Assembly (NCBI GenBank): GCA_003142355.1
Contig: PLMF01000319.1
Location: 1 to 23,983, forward strand
DNA from: Bryobacterales bacterium
GTDB taxonomy: Bacteria; Acidobacteriota; Terriglobia; Bryobacterales; Bryobacteraceae
Direction: 5' to 3'
DNA: 23,983 nt
How positions within the stretch are numbered: the stretch's first letter is position 1; each line of letters starts with the position of its first letter. This document shows positions 1 through 7,354 of the stretch, in pieces. Below the pieces are notes generated by a model, which worked only from the letters and a program-made list of their open reading frames with translations, was not told the origin of the DNA and made no database searches. The translations under genes and the position numbers were made by a program.

Positions 1-2
1 GA

Positions 3-179
3 GGGCGTTGTCGGAGGCGCGTTGTTTCCCTCAGGGTGATCGGGCCTCGGGAGAGGGCTCCGTTGGCCCGCGAAGAATTGATTCGTCTGAGTGAACTCAT
101 AGCATCCAGTCACAGGATACTACGGAGACCACTCAATGAACATGTTAACTCGTTTAGTTTCAACGAAAGATTGTTGTGA
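3..179 (+). other. possible 3' end of a gene entering from the left
   Basis: One frame is open from the left edge to a TGA at 177-179 and would encode about 58 residues. The last part, from TTG at 63, is the most protein-like: charged, helical-looking, beginning LAREELIRLSELIASSHR. Codon use here is more AT-rich than in the rest of the window. I do not recognise a family. It could be the tail of an upstream gene or a chance open frame. A second frame also ends early, at TGA 37-39, so the edge is ambiguous. Confidence 0.22.
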
Positions 180-361
180 ATGGAGTTCGGATCAAGGGGC
201 ATTTCGGACTGTTTTTGAGGGCGCCCATGGTAGGGTGGGGGTAGAAAGCTCGCTGTGCTCGCGGGGCCAGGGGCCAGGAGGGCGACGAGAAGATATGGAA
301 TGCTACGGGCAGGGACCAAAGCGGAAAGGGGGATGTGCGAGGTAAGGAAGGGCCTGCTCAG
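180..361. other. non-coding stretch before the terminase remnant
   Basis: About 180 bases in which I see no convincing gene. The sequence is G-rich on the + strand with several runs of four or five G, and small open frames here lack the codon bias of the neighbours. It lies immediately upstream of a decayed phage gene and is best read as eroded sequence. Confidence 0.4.
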
Positions 362-794
362 CCGCGGGATGCGGTGGAGTGGGGGAGAGAGCAGCTTGGA
401 TTCGAGCCGGACCGGGAGCAGTGGCTGGTGCTGGGGTCGGCCAGCAAGCGGGGACTGCTGAACTGCACCAGGCAGTGGGGGAAATCGACAATCGCGGCGG
501 CGAAAGCGGCACACCATGCGTGTACCGAGCCGGAGACTACAGTTGCTGCTACAGCGCAGGGGGCTACAGATAGCGGCGGGGATGAAGTTCGGGCCGGTGC
601 TGGCACGAGAGATGGCGGAGATGCGGGTGAAGATCACACCCAGCGGGAACGAGCAGTACGGGGCCTGGCGAGAAGGTGAGCACGACGACTTGGTACTGGC
701 GGTGGCGCTGGCGTGCTGGGGGGCGCGGAAGGCGTGGCCGTGTGCGCCGCATGGGGAAGAGGGGTATTGGAGGGGGCCGAGGACGGGGTGGTAG
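362..794 (+). pseudogene. terminase large subunit-like remnant with internal deletion
   Basis: Two pieces of one phage-type terminase-like protein lie in different frames. The first piece, about 368-540, reads EWGREQLGFEPDREQWLVLG, then GLLNCTRQWGKSTIAAAKA, which is the N-terminal ATPase entry with its Walker A-like GKST. The second piece, about 550-794, reads GMKFGPVLAREMAEMRVKIT and ends with EHDDLVLAVALACW, which is the end of the nuclease domain. The intact family is several hundred residues long; the central ATPase core and most of the nuclease domain are missing and the frame changes from one piece to the other, so the gene is dead. It marks a former prophage or mobile element at the left side of the defence region. 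Family assignment is from recognised motifs and was not searched. Confidence 0.7.
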
Positions 795-824
795 GGCTGG
801 TGGTGGTTTCCCGAGAGAGGGATA

Positions 825-1172
825 ATGGAAGCCGGCATGAGCAGAGACGAGACGCTTCAGGAACTGGTGCGGCGGCTGGCGGAGTTCTATCACCCGGAGC
901 GCATCTACCTGTTTGGGTCCGCCGCCCGCGGCGAGGACGGCCCGGACAGCGATGTGGATTTGTGCGTGGTGCTACCCGACGATGCTCCCGAAAGCCTCTA
1001 CCGCGACCGGAGCGTTCATGGGCGTTTTTGGGGGCTCGGAGCAGCAGTGGATGTAGTCCGGTTGGCGAGCAGCGATTTTGACGCGCGCGGGGCGTACGTG
1101 GCAGCTTCTCTACCGGCCACGATCTTGCGGGAGGGGAGGCTGCTCTATGAGGCCAGACGAGTTGCCGCGTAG
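825..1172 (+). CDS. minimal nucleotidyltransferase (MNT) antitoxin-like protein
   Basis: A 115-residue MNT-fold protein. In intact MNT/HEPN modules the MNT protein is the antitoxin: it uses ATP to AMPylate and silence a HEPN RNase encoded next to it. The catalytic signature is visible at about residues 28-48: IYLFGSAARGEDGPDSDVDL, with GSxxRG and the metal-binding DxD. The ATG at 825 has a purine-rich GAGAGG just upstream, and an in-frame ATG four codons later is an alternative start. The HEPN partner start at 1147 overlaps the last 26 bases, the normal arrangement for this pair, but that HEPN gene is truncated. A close relative lies at 3207-3549. The protein itself looks intact. Confidence 0.85.
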   Translation: MEAGMSRDETLQELVRRLAEFYHPERIYLFGSAARGEDGPDSDVDLCVVLPDDAPESLYRDRSVHGRFWGLGAAVDVVRLASSDFDARGAYVAASLPATILREGRLLYEARRVAA

Positions 1173-1524
1173 GGAAGCGGCGAAGTGGCTCCGGCAGGCG
1201 GCGAAGGACCGAAACGCCGCGCAGGTCCTGATCGGGGCGGAGCCATCGCGCTCGGTGTTTCACAGCCAGCAAGCAGCCGAGAAGGCCATCAAGGCGTTCC
1301 TGACGTTTCACCAAATTCCGTTTCGTAAGACGCATAATCCGACGGAGTTCAGTCCGGCCAACAGTGTAACAGCGCGAGATTGTGGCTTACATCGCCGCAG
1401 AAACCACGAAGCTGGACACCCTGCACGCCGCCACCCAGCGTACCATCACCCTCCTCTGCGAACGCCGCGCCGCCCTTATCGCCGCCGCGGTGACGGGCGC
1501 GATCGGGGCCCGGAATGCGGATAG
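1147..1524 (+). pseudogene. HEPN-domain toxin gene truncated and run into foreign sequence
   Basis: From ATG 1147 the frame reads a typical HEPN start: MRPDELPRREAAKWLRQAAK, then FHSQQAAEKAIKAFLTFHQI and FRKTHNPTEF, up to about 1350. This is the first half of a COG2250-like HEPN protein, the usual toxin partner of the MNT gene it overlaps. After about 1350 the frame continues for some 57 codons of arginine- and histidine-rich nonsense to TGA-equivalent termination near 1524, because it now runs out of frame through a fragment of a type I restriction specificity gene. The C-terminal helices and the region carrying the RNase motif are absent, so it is very unlikely to be an active toxin. The MNT partner has therefore lost its target locally. 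Confidence 0.75.
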
Positions 1525-1555
1525 TACTGCCGCCGTTGAAACGCCAACGCAGTAG
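1370..1555 (+). pseudogene. hsdS: C-terminal fragment of type I restriction specificity subunit (HsdS)
   Basis: In a frame different from the HEPN remnant, and directly after an in-frame TAA at 1367-1369, about 61 codons read IVAYIAAETTKLDTLHAATQ, then TLLCERRAALIAAAVTGAI, ending at TAG 1553-1555. This is the hallmark C-terminal conserved helix of HsdS proteins, which pairs with the central helix and closes against the methylase subunits. No target-recognition domain, hsdM or hsdR accompanies it in the window. It cannot function alone. It shows that a type I restriction-modification locus once lay here and that a deletion fused its tail to the HEPN gene near 1350-1370. Confidence 0.8.
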
Positions 1556-1573
1556 TGCGAGAGTTAGAACAGA

Positions 1574-2716
1574 ATGCGCGCTGAGGTAAAACCCGACTTG
1601 CTGCGCTGGGCACGCGAGCGCGGCGGCCTCCCTCCAGCAGCGCTGGCCCGGCGTTTTCCCAAGTTGGAAGAGTGGGAACGCGGCGAGGTTGTTCCGACGC
1701 TCAGGCAAGTCGAGGAGTTCGCGAAGGCGACGCACACGCCGGTAGGTTTCCTCTTCTTCCCGGAACCGCCTGAGGAGCGCGTTCCGATCCCGGACTTCCG
1801 CACCCGAGCTGGCGCGAGTCTTGAGCGGCCAAGCCCCGGCCTGCTCGACACCATCTACCTCTGCCAGCAGCGTCAGGAGTGGTACCGGGAGTTCGCCAAT
1901 ATCGAGAGCCAGACGCCGCTTCCGTTCGTGGGATCGGCAACTCTGGAAAGCAGCATCGAAGAGACCGCGGCGGGCATCCGGGCGGGCCTGCGGCTCAGCC
2001 CGGACGAGCGCGCCCAAGCGCCGAATTGGACCGAAGCGCTGCGCCTCTTCATCGCCAAGGCGGACGAGGCGGGCGTCCTGGTGATGGTGAGCGGCGTCGT
2101 GGGAAGCAACACCCACTACAAGCTCGACCCGCACGAGTTCCAGGGCTTCGCCCTGTGCGATTCCTTAGCACCTCTCATCTTCATTAATGGAGCCGATAGT
2201 AAGGCTGCCCAGATGTTCACCTTGGCGCATGAACTGGCGCACATCTGGCTGGGGCAATCGGGGGTGTCCGACGCGCAGGCCTCGGCCGCCCCCGGCCATC
2301 GCGTGGAGCGCTGGTGCAACCAGGTTGCGGCTGAGTTCCTGGTTCCCCTTGCCGACATTCGCAATGAGTACCAAAGGGGAACCGATTTGCAGACGGAGAC
2401 GAACCGGCTCGCGCGACGATTCAAGGTGAGCACGCTCGTGGTCTTGCGCCGTATCCATGACGCGGGGGGCCTCCCCACGGACCGCTTTTGGGAGGCTTAT
2501 CGCGCGGAGGTAGCCAGGATCGCCGCCCTGCCGAAGGGCAGCGGGGGCGATTTCTATCTCACGCTCGGCGCCCGCGCCAGCAAGCGATTTGCGCGGGCGC
2601 TCGTCGCCAGCGCGCTGGAGGGCCGGTCCCCGTTCACTGAAGCCTTTCGTCTTCTCGGCCTCAAGAAGATGGCGACGTTTCACGAACTGGCGCAGAACCT
2701 CGGGGTGGGTTTCTGA
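1574..2716 (+). CDS. XRE-type/ImmA-IrrE metallopeptidase regulator
   Basis: A 380-residue protein with an N-terminal HTH-like segment (residues about 5-65, including LARRFPKLEEWERGEVVPTL) followed by an ImmA/IrrE zinc-peptidase domain. The zinc motif HELAH is at residues 219-223 and a third ligand candidate is E254 in QVAAEFLVP. Family members cleave repressors or act as the regulatory or antitoxin half of two-gene modules. It overlaps the DUF4411 gene by one base (TGATG at 2714-2718), so the two are translationally coupled. The length and domain order are normal for the XRE-ImmA fusion class. The substrate cannot be read from the sequence; the neighbour or its own promoter-binding domain are the obvious candidates. 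Confidence 0.88.
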   Translation: MRAEVKPDLLRWARERGGLPPAALARRFPKLEEWERGEVVPTLRQVEEFAKATHTPVGFLFFPEPPEERVPIPDFRTRAGASLERPSPGLLDTIYLCQQRQEWYREFANIESQTPLPFVGSATLESSIEETAAGIRAGLRLSPDERAQAPNWTEALRLFIAKADEAGVLVMVSGVVGSNTHYKLDPHEFQGFALCDSLAPLIFINGADSKAAQMFTLAHELAHIWLGQSGVSDAQASAAPGHRVERWCNQVAAEFLVPLADIRNEYQRGTDLQTETNRLARRFKVSTLVVLRRIHDAGGLPTDRFWEAYRAEVARIAALPKGSGGDFYLTLGARASKRFARALVASALEGRSPFTEAFRLLGLKKMATFHELAQNLGVGF

Positions 2717-3210
2717 TGGCGTACCTGCTGGACGCCAACGTATTCATTGCAGCCAAGAATCTGCATTACGGCCTCGACTTCTGCCCTGCGTTTTGGGATT
2801 GGCTCGTCGCACAGAATGGCGCCGGCATGGTATTCAGCATCGAGAAGGTAGGGGATGAAGTCCAGGCCCTCGCGGACGAACTCTCCGCGTGGGCCGGGGC
2901 GCGCGGCGTCGGTTTCTTTCTGCCGGTGGGCGCACCGGATCTTCCGGCGCTGGGAGCCGTCGGCGCATGGGCACGTGGCCAGCAATATGAACCGGCTGCC
3001 GTCAATATGTTCCTTCAGGTAGCGGACTATTACCTGGTAGCCCAGGCGCACGCGGGAGGGCACACGGTAGTCACGCACGAGATTCCCTCCGCATCGAAGC
3101 GGAAGATCAAGATTCCAGATGCGTGTATCGGCCTTGGCATAAGATACGTGACGCCGTTCGAGATGCTGCGGCGCGAGCGCGCCCGGTTCATCCTGGGACC
3201 GCAGGCATGA
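2716..3210 (+). CDS. DUF4411 PIN-like nuclease, probable toxin
   Basis: A 164-residue protein beginning MAYLLDANVFIAAKNLHYGL, the PIN-like DUF4411 opening with the first acidic residue at D6. Other likely active-site acids are E43 in SIEKVGDEV, D104 in VADYYLVAQA and D135 in IKIPDACIGL. PIN-fold proteins are metal-dependent RNases and commonly act as toxins; DUF4411 genes are typically found next to XRE/ImmA genes, as here. The start overlaps the stop of the upstream regulator (TGATG), and its own stop overlaps a former MNT start (ATGA at 3207-3210). It looks intact. The RNase activity is a family inference. Confidence 0.85.
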   Translation: MAYLLDANVFIAAKNLHYGLDFCPAFWDWLVAQNGAGMVFSIEKVGDEVQALADELSAWAGARGVGFFLPVGAPDLPALGAVGAWARGQQYEPAAVNMFLQVADYYLVAQAHAGGHTVVTHEIPSASKRKIKIPDACIGLGIRYVTPFEMLRRERARFILGPQA

Positions 3211-3549
3211 ATATCGCATCAGAAACTCTCCAAACAGGAAGCGATTGAAGAAATCACGCGCCGCCTGGTGGAGTTCTACAGTCCGGTCCGCATCTACCTT
3301 TTCGGGTCCGAGGCGCGGGGAGACGCCGGGCCGGACAGCGATTTGGATTTTCTGGTAGTGGTGCCGGACGATGTTAGCCCGGAGAAGCTCAAGGCTTGTG
3401 GGGTCTACTCTTTCGTCTCCGGTACGGGATACGCAAAAGACATCATTGCCTTGCGAAAAACCGACTTCGAGGCGAGGGCCGCCCATGTTGTCGCTTCGCT
3501 GCCTGCGACGGTGGTGCGAGAGGGAAGAGTCTTGTATGACGCCCGATGA
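3207..3549 (+). pseudogene. second MNT nucleotidyltransferase, apparent 5' frameshift
   Basis: The body encodes IYLFGSEARGDAGPDSDLDF with an intact GSxxRG and DxD, plus a C-terminus very like the first MNT gene (SLPAT..REGR.LY.AR). The natural start appears to be ATG 3207, which overlaps the DUF4411 stop as ATGA, but that frame ends at TGA 3246-3248 after 13 codons. The conserved frame is entered from about 3226 (LSKQEAIEEITRRLVEFY) and has no ATG; its own upstream stop is TGA 3208-3210. Removing one A from the AAA at 3223-3225 would join the two into one protein. As it stands only GTG 3268 could start a 93-residue product lacking the first helix. A sequencing error is possible. Confidence 0.7.
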
Positions 3550-3616
3550 TTTGGTCCGTATCGGACTAACGGGTCCGTTGCGGGGTGTATTCCGTTCCGA
3601 CTTTCTGTCACAATAA
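3536..3616 (+). pseudogene. start of a HEPN partner gene, cut after about 8 codons
   Basis: ATG 3536 lies inside the last codons of the second MNT gene, in the same relative position as the HEPN start at 1147 in the first module. It reads MTPDDLVRIG, a typical HEPN opening, and then loses all similarity and stops at TAA 3614-3616 after 26 residues. The remainder of the HEPN gene is gone; the next thing downstream is the HTH gene of the defence operon. I infer a deletion or insertion junction near 3560. Confidence rests on the conserved position and the first residues only. Confidence 0.5.
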
Positions 3617-3620
3617 CCGA

Positions 3621-3803
3621 GTGGTGCAGTCCGTCAACGAGGCCGCCGGTCACCTTAGGATCGACACGATTTACCGCTGGATTGAACGCAAGAAGTTGCC
3701 CGCCCACCGCGTGGGACGCCTCTGGAAGTTCAAGGGTTCGGAGGTGGATGCTTGGGTTCGCTCCGGTGGCGCCGGCGGGACCAGGGAGACTGGCAAACCG
3801 TGA
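3621..3803 (+). CDS. excisionase-family (MerR-like) HTH protein, operon leader
   Basis: A short DNA-binding protein of the excisionase/HTH_17 type: QSVNEAAGHLRIDTIYRWIE followed by KLPAHRVGRLWKFKGSEVDA, the winged HTH with its VGR.WKF wing. GTG 3621 or 3624 gives about 60 residues; GTG 3585 would add a poorly conserved extension, so I prefer 3621. Its stop overlaps the helicase start as GTGA at 3800-3803, which ties it to the defence operon as a likely autoregulator or DNA-recognition accessory. Small proteins of this type often lead large defence operons. The helix-turn-helix appears two residues shorter than the usual spacing between the EAA and TIYRW elements, which might weaken DNA binding. 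Confidence 0.75.
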   Translation: MVQSVNEAAGHLRIDTIYRWIERKKLPAHRVGRLWKFKGSEVDAWVRSGGAGGTRETGKP

Positions 3804-6800
3804 AGACGTTCGACAAATCTCTGCTCGATTCGCTGGTTGGCAGTCGGGTCAGGTTGCCGGGCCACTTCGAAGGACAGGTCGTCATCGAATCGGCCCGCGC
3901 TCTCGGCTCCGGAGTTGAGATACGTGTCAGGCTTGCGAGTGGCCATCTCGACGAAGCCGTTCTCTCCAGCGATGACGTCGCCGGGCTACTCGAAACCCAG
4001 CCCGGCCAGCCCGAGGCTCTCCGGCCGGTTGATGCCGATAAGCTCCGGCTACTGGTGGAGTCTGCCCGCGTCCGCCTGGCCTACACCTACGACCGCCAGT
4101 TTGCAGTCAGCCTGTCTGGAATCCGCACTCTTCCCCACCAGATCGAAGCGGTCTATCTCAAAATGCTCCCGCAGCCGCGCCTGCGATTCCTGCTCGCCGA
4201 CGATCCCGGCGCAGGCAAGACGATCATGGCGGGCTTGTTGATCAAAGAACTGAAGCTTCGCGAAGCCATCGAAACCTGCCTGATCGTGGTACCCGCTCCG
4301 CTGACCATCCAATGGCAGGACGAGATGATGCGCTTCTTCGGCGAGACGTTCCAAATCATTCATACCGGCAACGACCAGCAGCAACTCATCAACCTCTGGC
4401 AGAGGGAATCGCTGGTGATCACCTCCCTCGACTACGCTAAACAGGATGATGTACGAGAGCGCATCTGGCAACAGCGTTGGGACCTGGTCATCATCGATGA
4501 AGCGCACAAGTGCAGCGCCTACACGAAGCGCTCGGCGAGCCGGGGTGACGAGGTGGATAAGACCAAGCGCTACCAACTGGCCGAAAAGCTGGCCGCGGCT
4601 GACAATCATCTACTTCTCTTGACAGCCACCCCGCACCACGGGGATGAAGACCGCTTCAACCATTTCATCCGCCTCATCGATCCGGATCTCTTCCCGGAAC
4701 CACATAAGGTGGGGGAGGAAGCCGTCAAGCTCATCCGCCGGGAGATTCTCCGTCTGGGGCCGGATTGCCCGTGGGCGCTCCGGAGACTCAAGGAAGACCT
4801 GCGGGATATGGATGGGAATCGGCTCTTTCCCGACCGCCACTGCCACACCGTGACCTTCAAGCTAAGCCGTGAGGAGTTCGATCTCTACAAGGCCGTTACG
4901 TCCTACATCAATGAGTTTCTGCCCCAGGCCACCGGCAAGCGCAAGAACAGCGTGGCGCTTGCCCGTACCGTTTTTCAGCGGCGTCTCGCGAGTTCCACAC
5001 GGGCGATTCACGAATCGCTTCTGCGGCGTCTGAAGAAGCTGCAGGAGATTGACCGCGAGCTTCAGGAACTCCCGCCTGCGCAACGTGGGAAACGCCTGGC
5101 CTATCTGCAGGGCCGGATAACCGACGTTGAACAAGATGAGGACGACCTCGACGATGAGGCGCGCGATCACCTGTTGGATGAAACGACTACCGCGCAGGGC
5201 CTCGATCAACTCCAGGCCGAACTCGCCGCCCTGAGCGAGTTAGAGGCGCGCGCGGCGAAGGTTCGCGCACGTGGCCAGGATTCGAAGCTATCGGCACTGA
5301 AGGAGTGCCTGACCGAAGCTGAATTTCAAGAGCTTCACGACGGGCGCGGCAAGCTGCTCATCTTCACCGAACATCGGGACACGTTGAAGCATCTCCAGGA
5401 GCACCTCCAGTCCTGGCGCTTTGCCGTCTGCGAGATCCATGGCGGCATGAATCCCCACGAGCGGAAGAAGGCGCAAGAGGAGTTCCGGACTTCTGCGCAG
5501 ATCTGCGTGGCGACTGAAGCGGCCGGGGAAGGCATCAACCTTCAGTTCTGCCATCTGATGATTAATTACGATCTCCCCTGGAACCCCACACGGCTGGAAC
5601 AAAGGTTAGGCCGCATCCACCGCATCGGGCAGAAAGACGACTGCCACGCGTACAATTTCGTGGCCAGCGAATCCGAAGACGGCCAGCCGATTATCGAGGG
5701 GCGCATCCTGGAGCGCCTGCTCCATAAGCTCGACCAAATGAGAGTGGCCCTGGATGACCGCGTCTTCGACGTTATCGGCGAAGTGCTTTCTCTCAATGAC
5801 GTGAACCTGCCGGAAATGCTCCGCGAAGCGGCGTATGAACCGAGGCGGCTCGAAGAGTACCTCGACCGCATCGACCAGATGGATCCTAACCGCCTGAGAC
5901 AATACGAAGAGGCGACGGGACTCGCACTGGCGCGCGCCAACGTCGATTTTTCGTCATTCCTGAAATCGAATGTCGAGGCCGAAGAGCGCCGCTTGATGCC
6001 GAAGTACGTCGAGGAGCAGTTTTTGAAGGCGTCTCAGGAGATCGGCCTCAAGGTGGAGGCGCGGGCCGACGGCCTCTGGCGCGTCGAGCATGTTCTCGCC
6101 GACCTGCGCTCCGAGCGGCGCGAGAGCGTTCAACGTATCGGCAAGCCCGAGCCTTCCTATCGCAAGCTCACGTTTCACAAGGAGCACCTCGACCAGGACG
6201 CGCACATCGACGCGGTTCTCATCGGGCCGGGGCACGCTCTTTACGCGGCAGTAGATGAAAAGCTCAACGAAGCCCTCGCTGGTCTCCATGCCGGCCAGGC
6301 CATCTACATCGATACACAGTCCGAAGTCCCCTACAGCCTCCACTTCTTTGAGATGTCCATTCGCGGCCAAACGAGCAAGGGAAAACTTGTCCCGATCAGC
6401 GCCGAGTTGGTCGCCGTGCGCGAGGAATCGGGAGCGGGGGTGCAGCCTGAAGACAGGTTCTCGGTGCTTCCGGCCGACGTTCTCATTGACCTTCCCGCGC
6501 ACCCCTCGCCGCCGGAAACGGTTTGGCCCCTGGATCTTGGTCCGGCCACGGATTTCCTCAAGACCACGCTTCAGATGGAAAGGCGCGCAGCCAGCCAGGA
6601 AGAGCGGAGGCATTACGCGCAGGTCTGCCGGGACTACCTGGAGAAGTCCTTCAAAGCCCGGATTCACGCGGCGGAGGCCCGTGTCTTTGCGCTTCGCGCC
6701 CGCGAGGCGGAATCGCCGGAGGTGGGTCTGGCACGCCAGCGGTCGGAGCAGGATGTCGCCGACCTCCAGCGAACCAAGAAGGACCGGCTGGCCGGCCTGG

Positions 6801-7354
6801 ATCGTCTGACTATCGCCCGGCACGGTCCGGTACGCCATATAGCGACTGCCCTCGTTTTGCCGGCGACCGCGAGCTCGGCTGCTCAGATCAACGCCTTACT
6901 CGAAGATATCGATCCCGTTCTCCACCGGCGCATCGAGCAGGCCGCCGAAGACGTAGTTCTCGCCTTTGAATCGGCCCGCGGGTGGGAGTCCGAAAGAGTC
7001 GGGCATCTGAAGATAGGCTTCGACATCCGCAGCCTTGGCCCTGCGAATCCCCAGACCGGCTACCGCGATCCCGTTCATGGCGTGCGCCGGATTGAGGTCA
7101 AAGGGCGTAAGAAGGGTCAGCCCATCCGCCTGACTACCAACGAATGGTACAAGGCCCAGCAACTGGGCGATTCCTTCTGGCTCTACGTGGTTTGGGACCC
7201 CCTGCACAACCCCGACTCTACGCCTCTGATGATCCAGAACCCCGGGAAACATCTTGAACACGCGGCGAAGCCGGTGGTGTCAGCGAGGTTCTATGATATA
7301 TCGGCGGATGCGATACAGTCTGTCGCGGCACGAGCAACAGGAGACCCAACATGA
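3800..7354 (+). CDS. SNF2-family helicase with C-terminal DUF3883 domain
   Basis: A protein of about 1184 residues. The N-terminal about 110 residues precede an SF2 core: Walker A DDPGAGKT (134-141), DEAH (233-236), motif III TATP (275-278), then a long helical insert about 370-510, and the second RecA lobe with LLIFTEHRDT, ATEAAGEGINLQ and the arginine-finger motif QRLGRIHRIGQ near 605. This is the HepA/SNF2 class, a double-strand DNA translocase. Near 1070-1150 is a DUF3883 domain with GFDI and IEVKGRKKGQ, a D...E-x-K spacing resembling PD-(D/E)XK nucleases. GTG 3800 is chosen because it makes a GTGA overlap with the HTH gene; TTG 3752 is a less likely alternative. Its stop overlaps the OLD gene start (ATGA). 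It resembles DrmD/BREX helicases in type, but I cannot assign it to either. Confidence 0.9.
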   Translation: MKTFDKSLLDSLVGSRVRLPGHFEGQVVIESARALGSGVEIRVRLASGHLDEAVLSSDDVAGLLETQPGQPEALRPVDADKLRLLVESARVRLAYTYDRQFAVSLSGIRTLPHQIEAVYLKMLPQPRLRFLLADDPGAGKTIMAGLLIKELKLREAIETCLIVVPAPLTIQWQDEMMRFFGETFQIIHTGNDQQQLINLWQRESLVITSLDYAKQDDVRERIWQQRWDLVIIDEAHKCSAYTKRSASRGDEVDKTKRYQLAEKLAAADNHLLLLTATPHHGDEDRFNHFIRLIDPDLFPEPHKVGEEAVKLIRREILRLGPDCPWALRRLKEDLRDMDGNRLFPDRHCHTVTFKLSREEFDLYKAVTSYINEFLPQATGKRKNSVALARTVFQRRLASSTRAIHESLLRRLKKLQEIDRELQELPPAQRGKRLAYLQGRITDVEQDEDDLDDEARDHLLDETTTAQGLDQLQAELAALSELEARAAKVRARGQDSKLSALKECLTEAEFQELHDGRGKLLIFTEHRDTLKHLQEHLQSWRFAVCEIHGGMNPHERKKAQEEFRTSAQICVATEAAGEGINLQFCHLMINYDLPWNPTRLEQRLGRIHRIGQKDDCHAYNFVASESEDGQPIIEGRILERLLHKLDQMRVALDDRVFDVIGEVLSLNDVNLPEMLREAAYEPRRLEEYLDRIDQMDPNRLRQYEEATGLALARANVDFSSFLKSNVEAEERRLMPKYVEEQFLKASQEIGLKVEARADGLWRVEHVLADLRSERRESVQRIGKPEPSYRKLTFHKEHLDQDAHIDAVLIGPGHALYAAVDEKLNEALAGLHAGQAIYIDTQSEVPYSLHFFEMSIRGQTSKGKLVPISAELVAVREESGAGVQPEDRFSVLPADVLIDLPAHPSPPETVWPLDLGPATDFLKTTLQMERRAASQEERRHYAQVCRDYLEKSFKARIHAAEARVFALRAREAESPEVGLARQRSEQDVADLQRTKKDRLAGLDRLTIARHGPVRHIATALVLPATASSAAQINALLEDIDPVLHRRIEQAAEDVVLAFESARGWESERVGHLKIGFDIRSLGPANPQTGYRDPVHGVRRIEVKGRKKGQPIRLTTNEWYKAQQLGDSFWLYVVWDPLHNPDSTPLMIQNPGKHLEHAAKPVVSARFYDISADAIQSVAARATGDPT
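7338..7343 (+). promoter_or_regulatory. ribosome binding site for the OLD-like gene
   Basis: CAGGAG lies seven bases before ATG 7351, inside the helicase reading frame. It supports ATG 7351 and independent loading of ribosomes at the ATGA overlap. Confidence 0.65.

Noticed and set aside
1355..1569. Direct repeat around the hsdS fragment (GCCAACAG... and GCCAACGCAG...)
   Set aside because: The two sites share only short interrupted matches; not enough to claim a recombination repeat.
5954..6838. Long minus-strand frame opposite the helicase
   Set aside because: Shadow frame; no domain visible and the + strand codes for the helicase.
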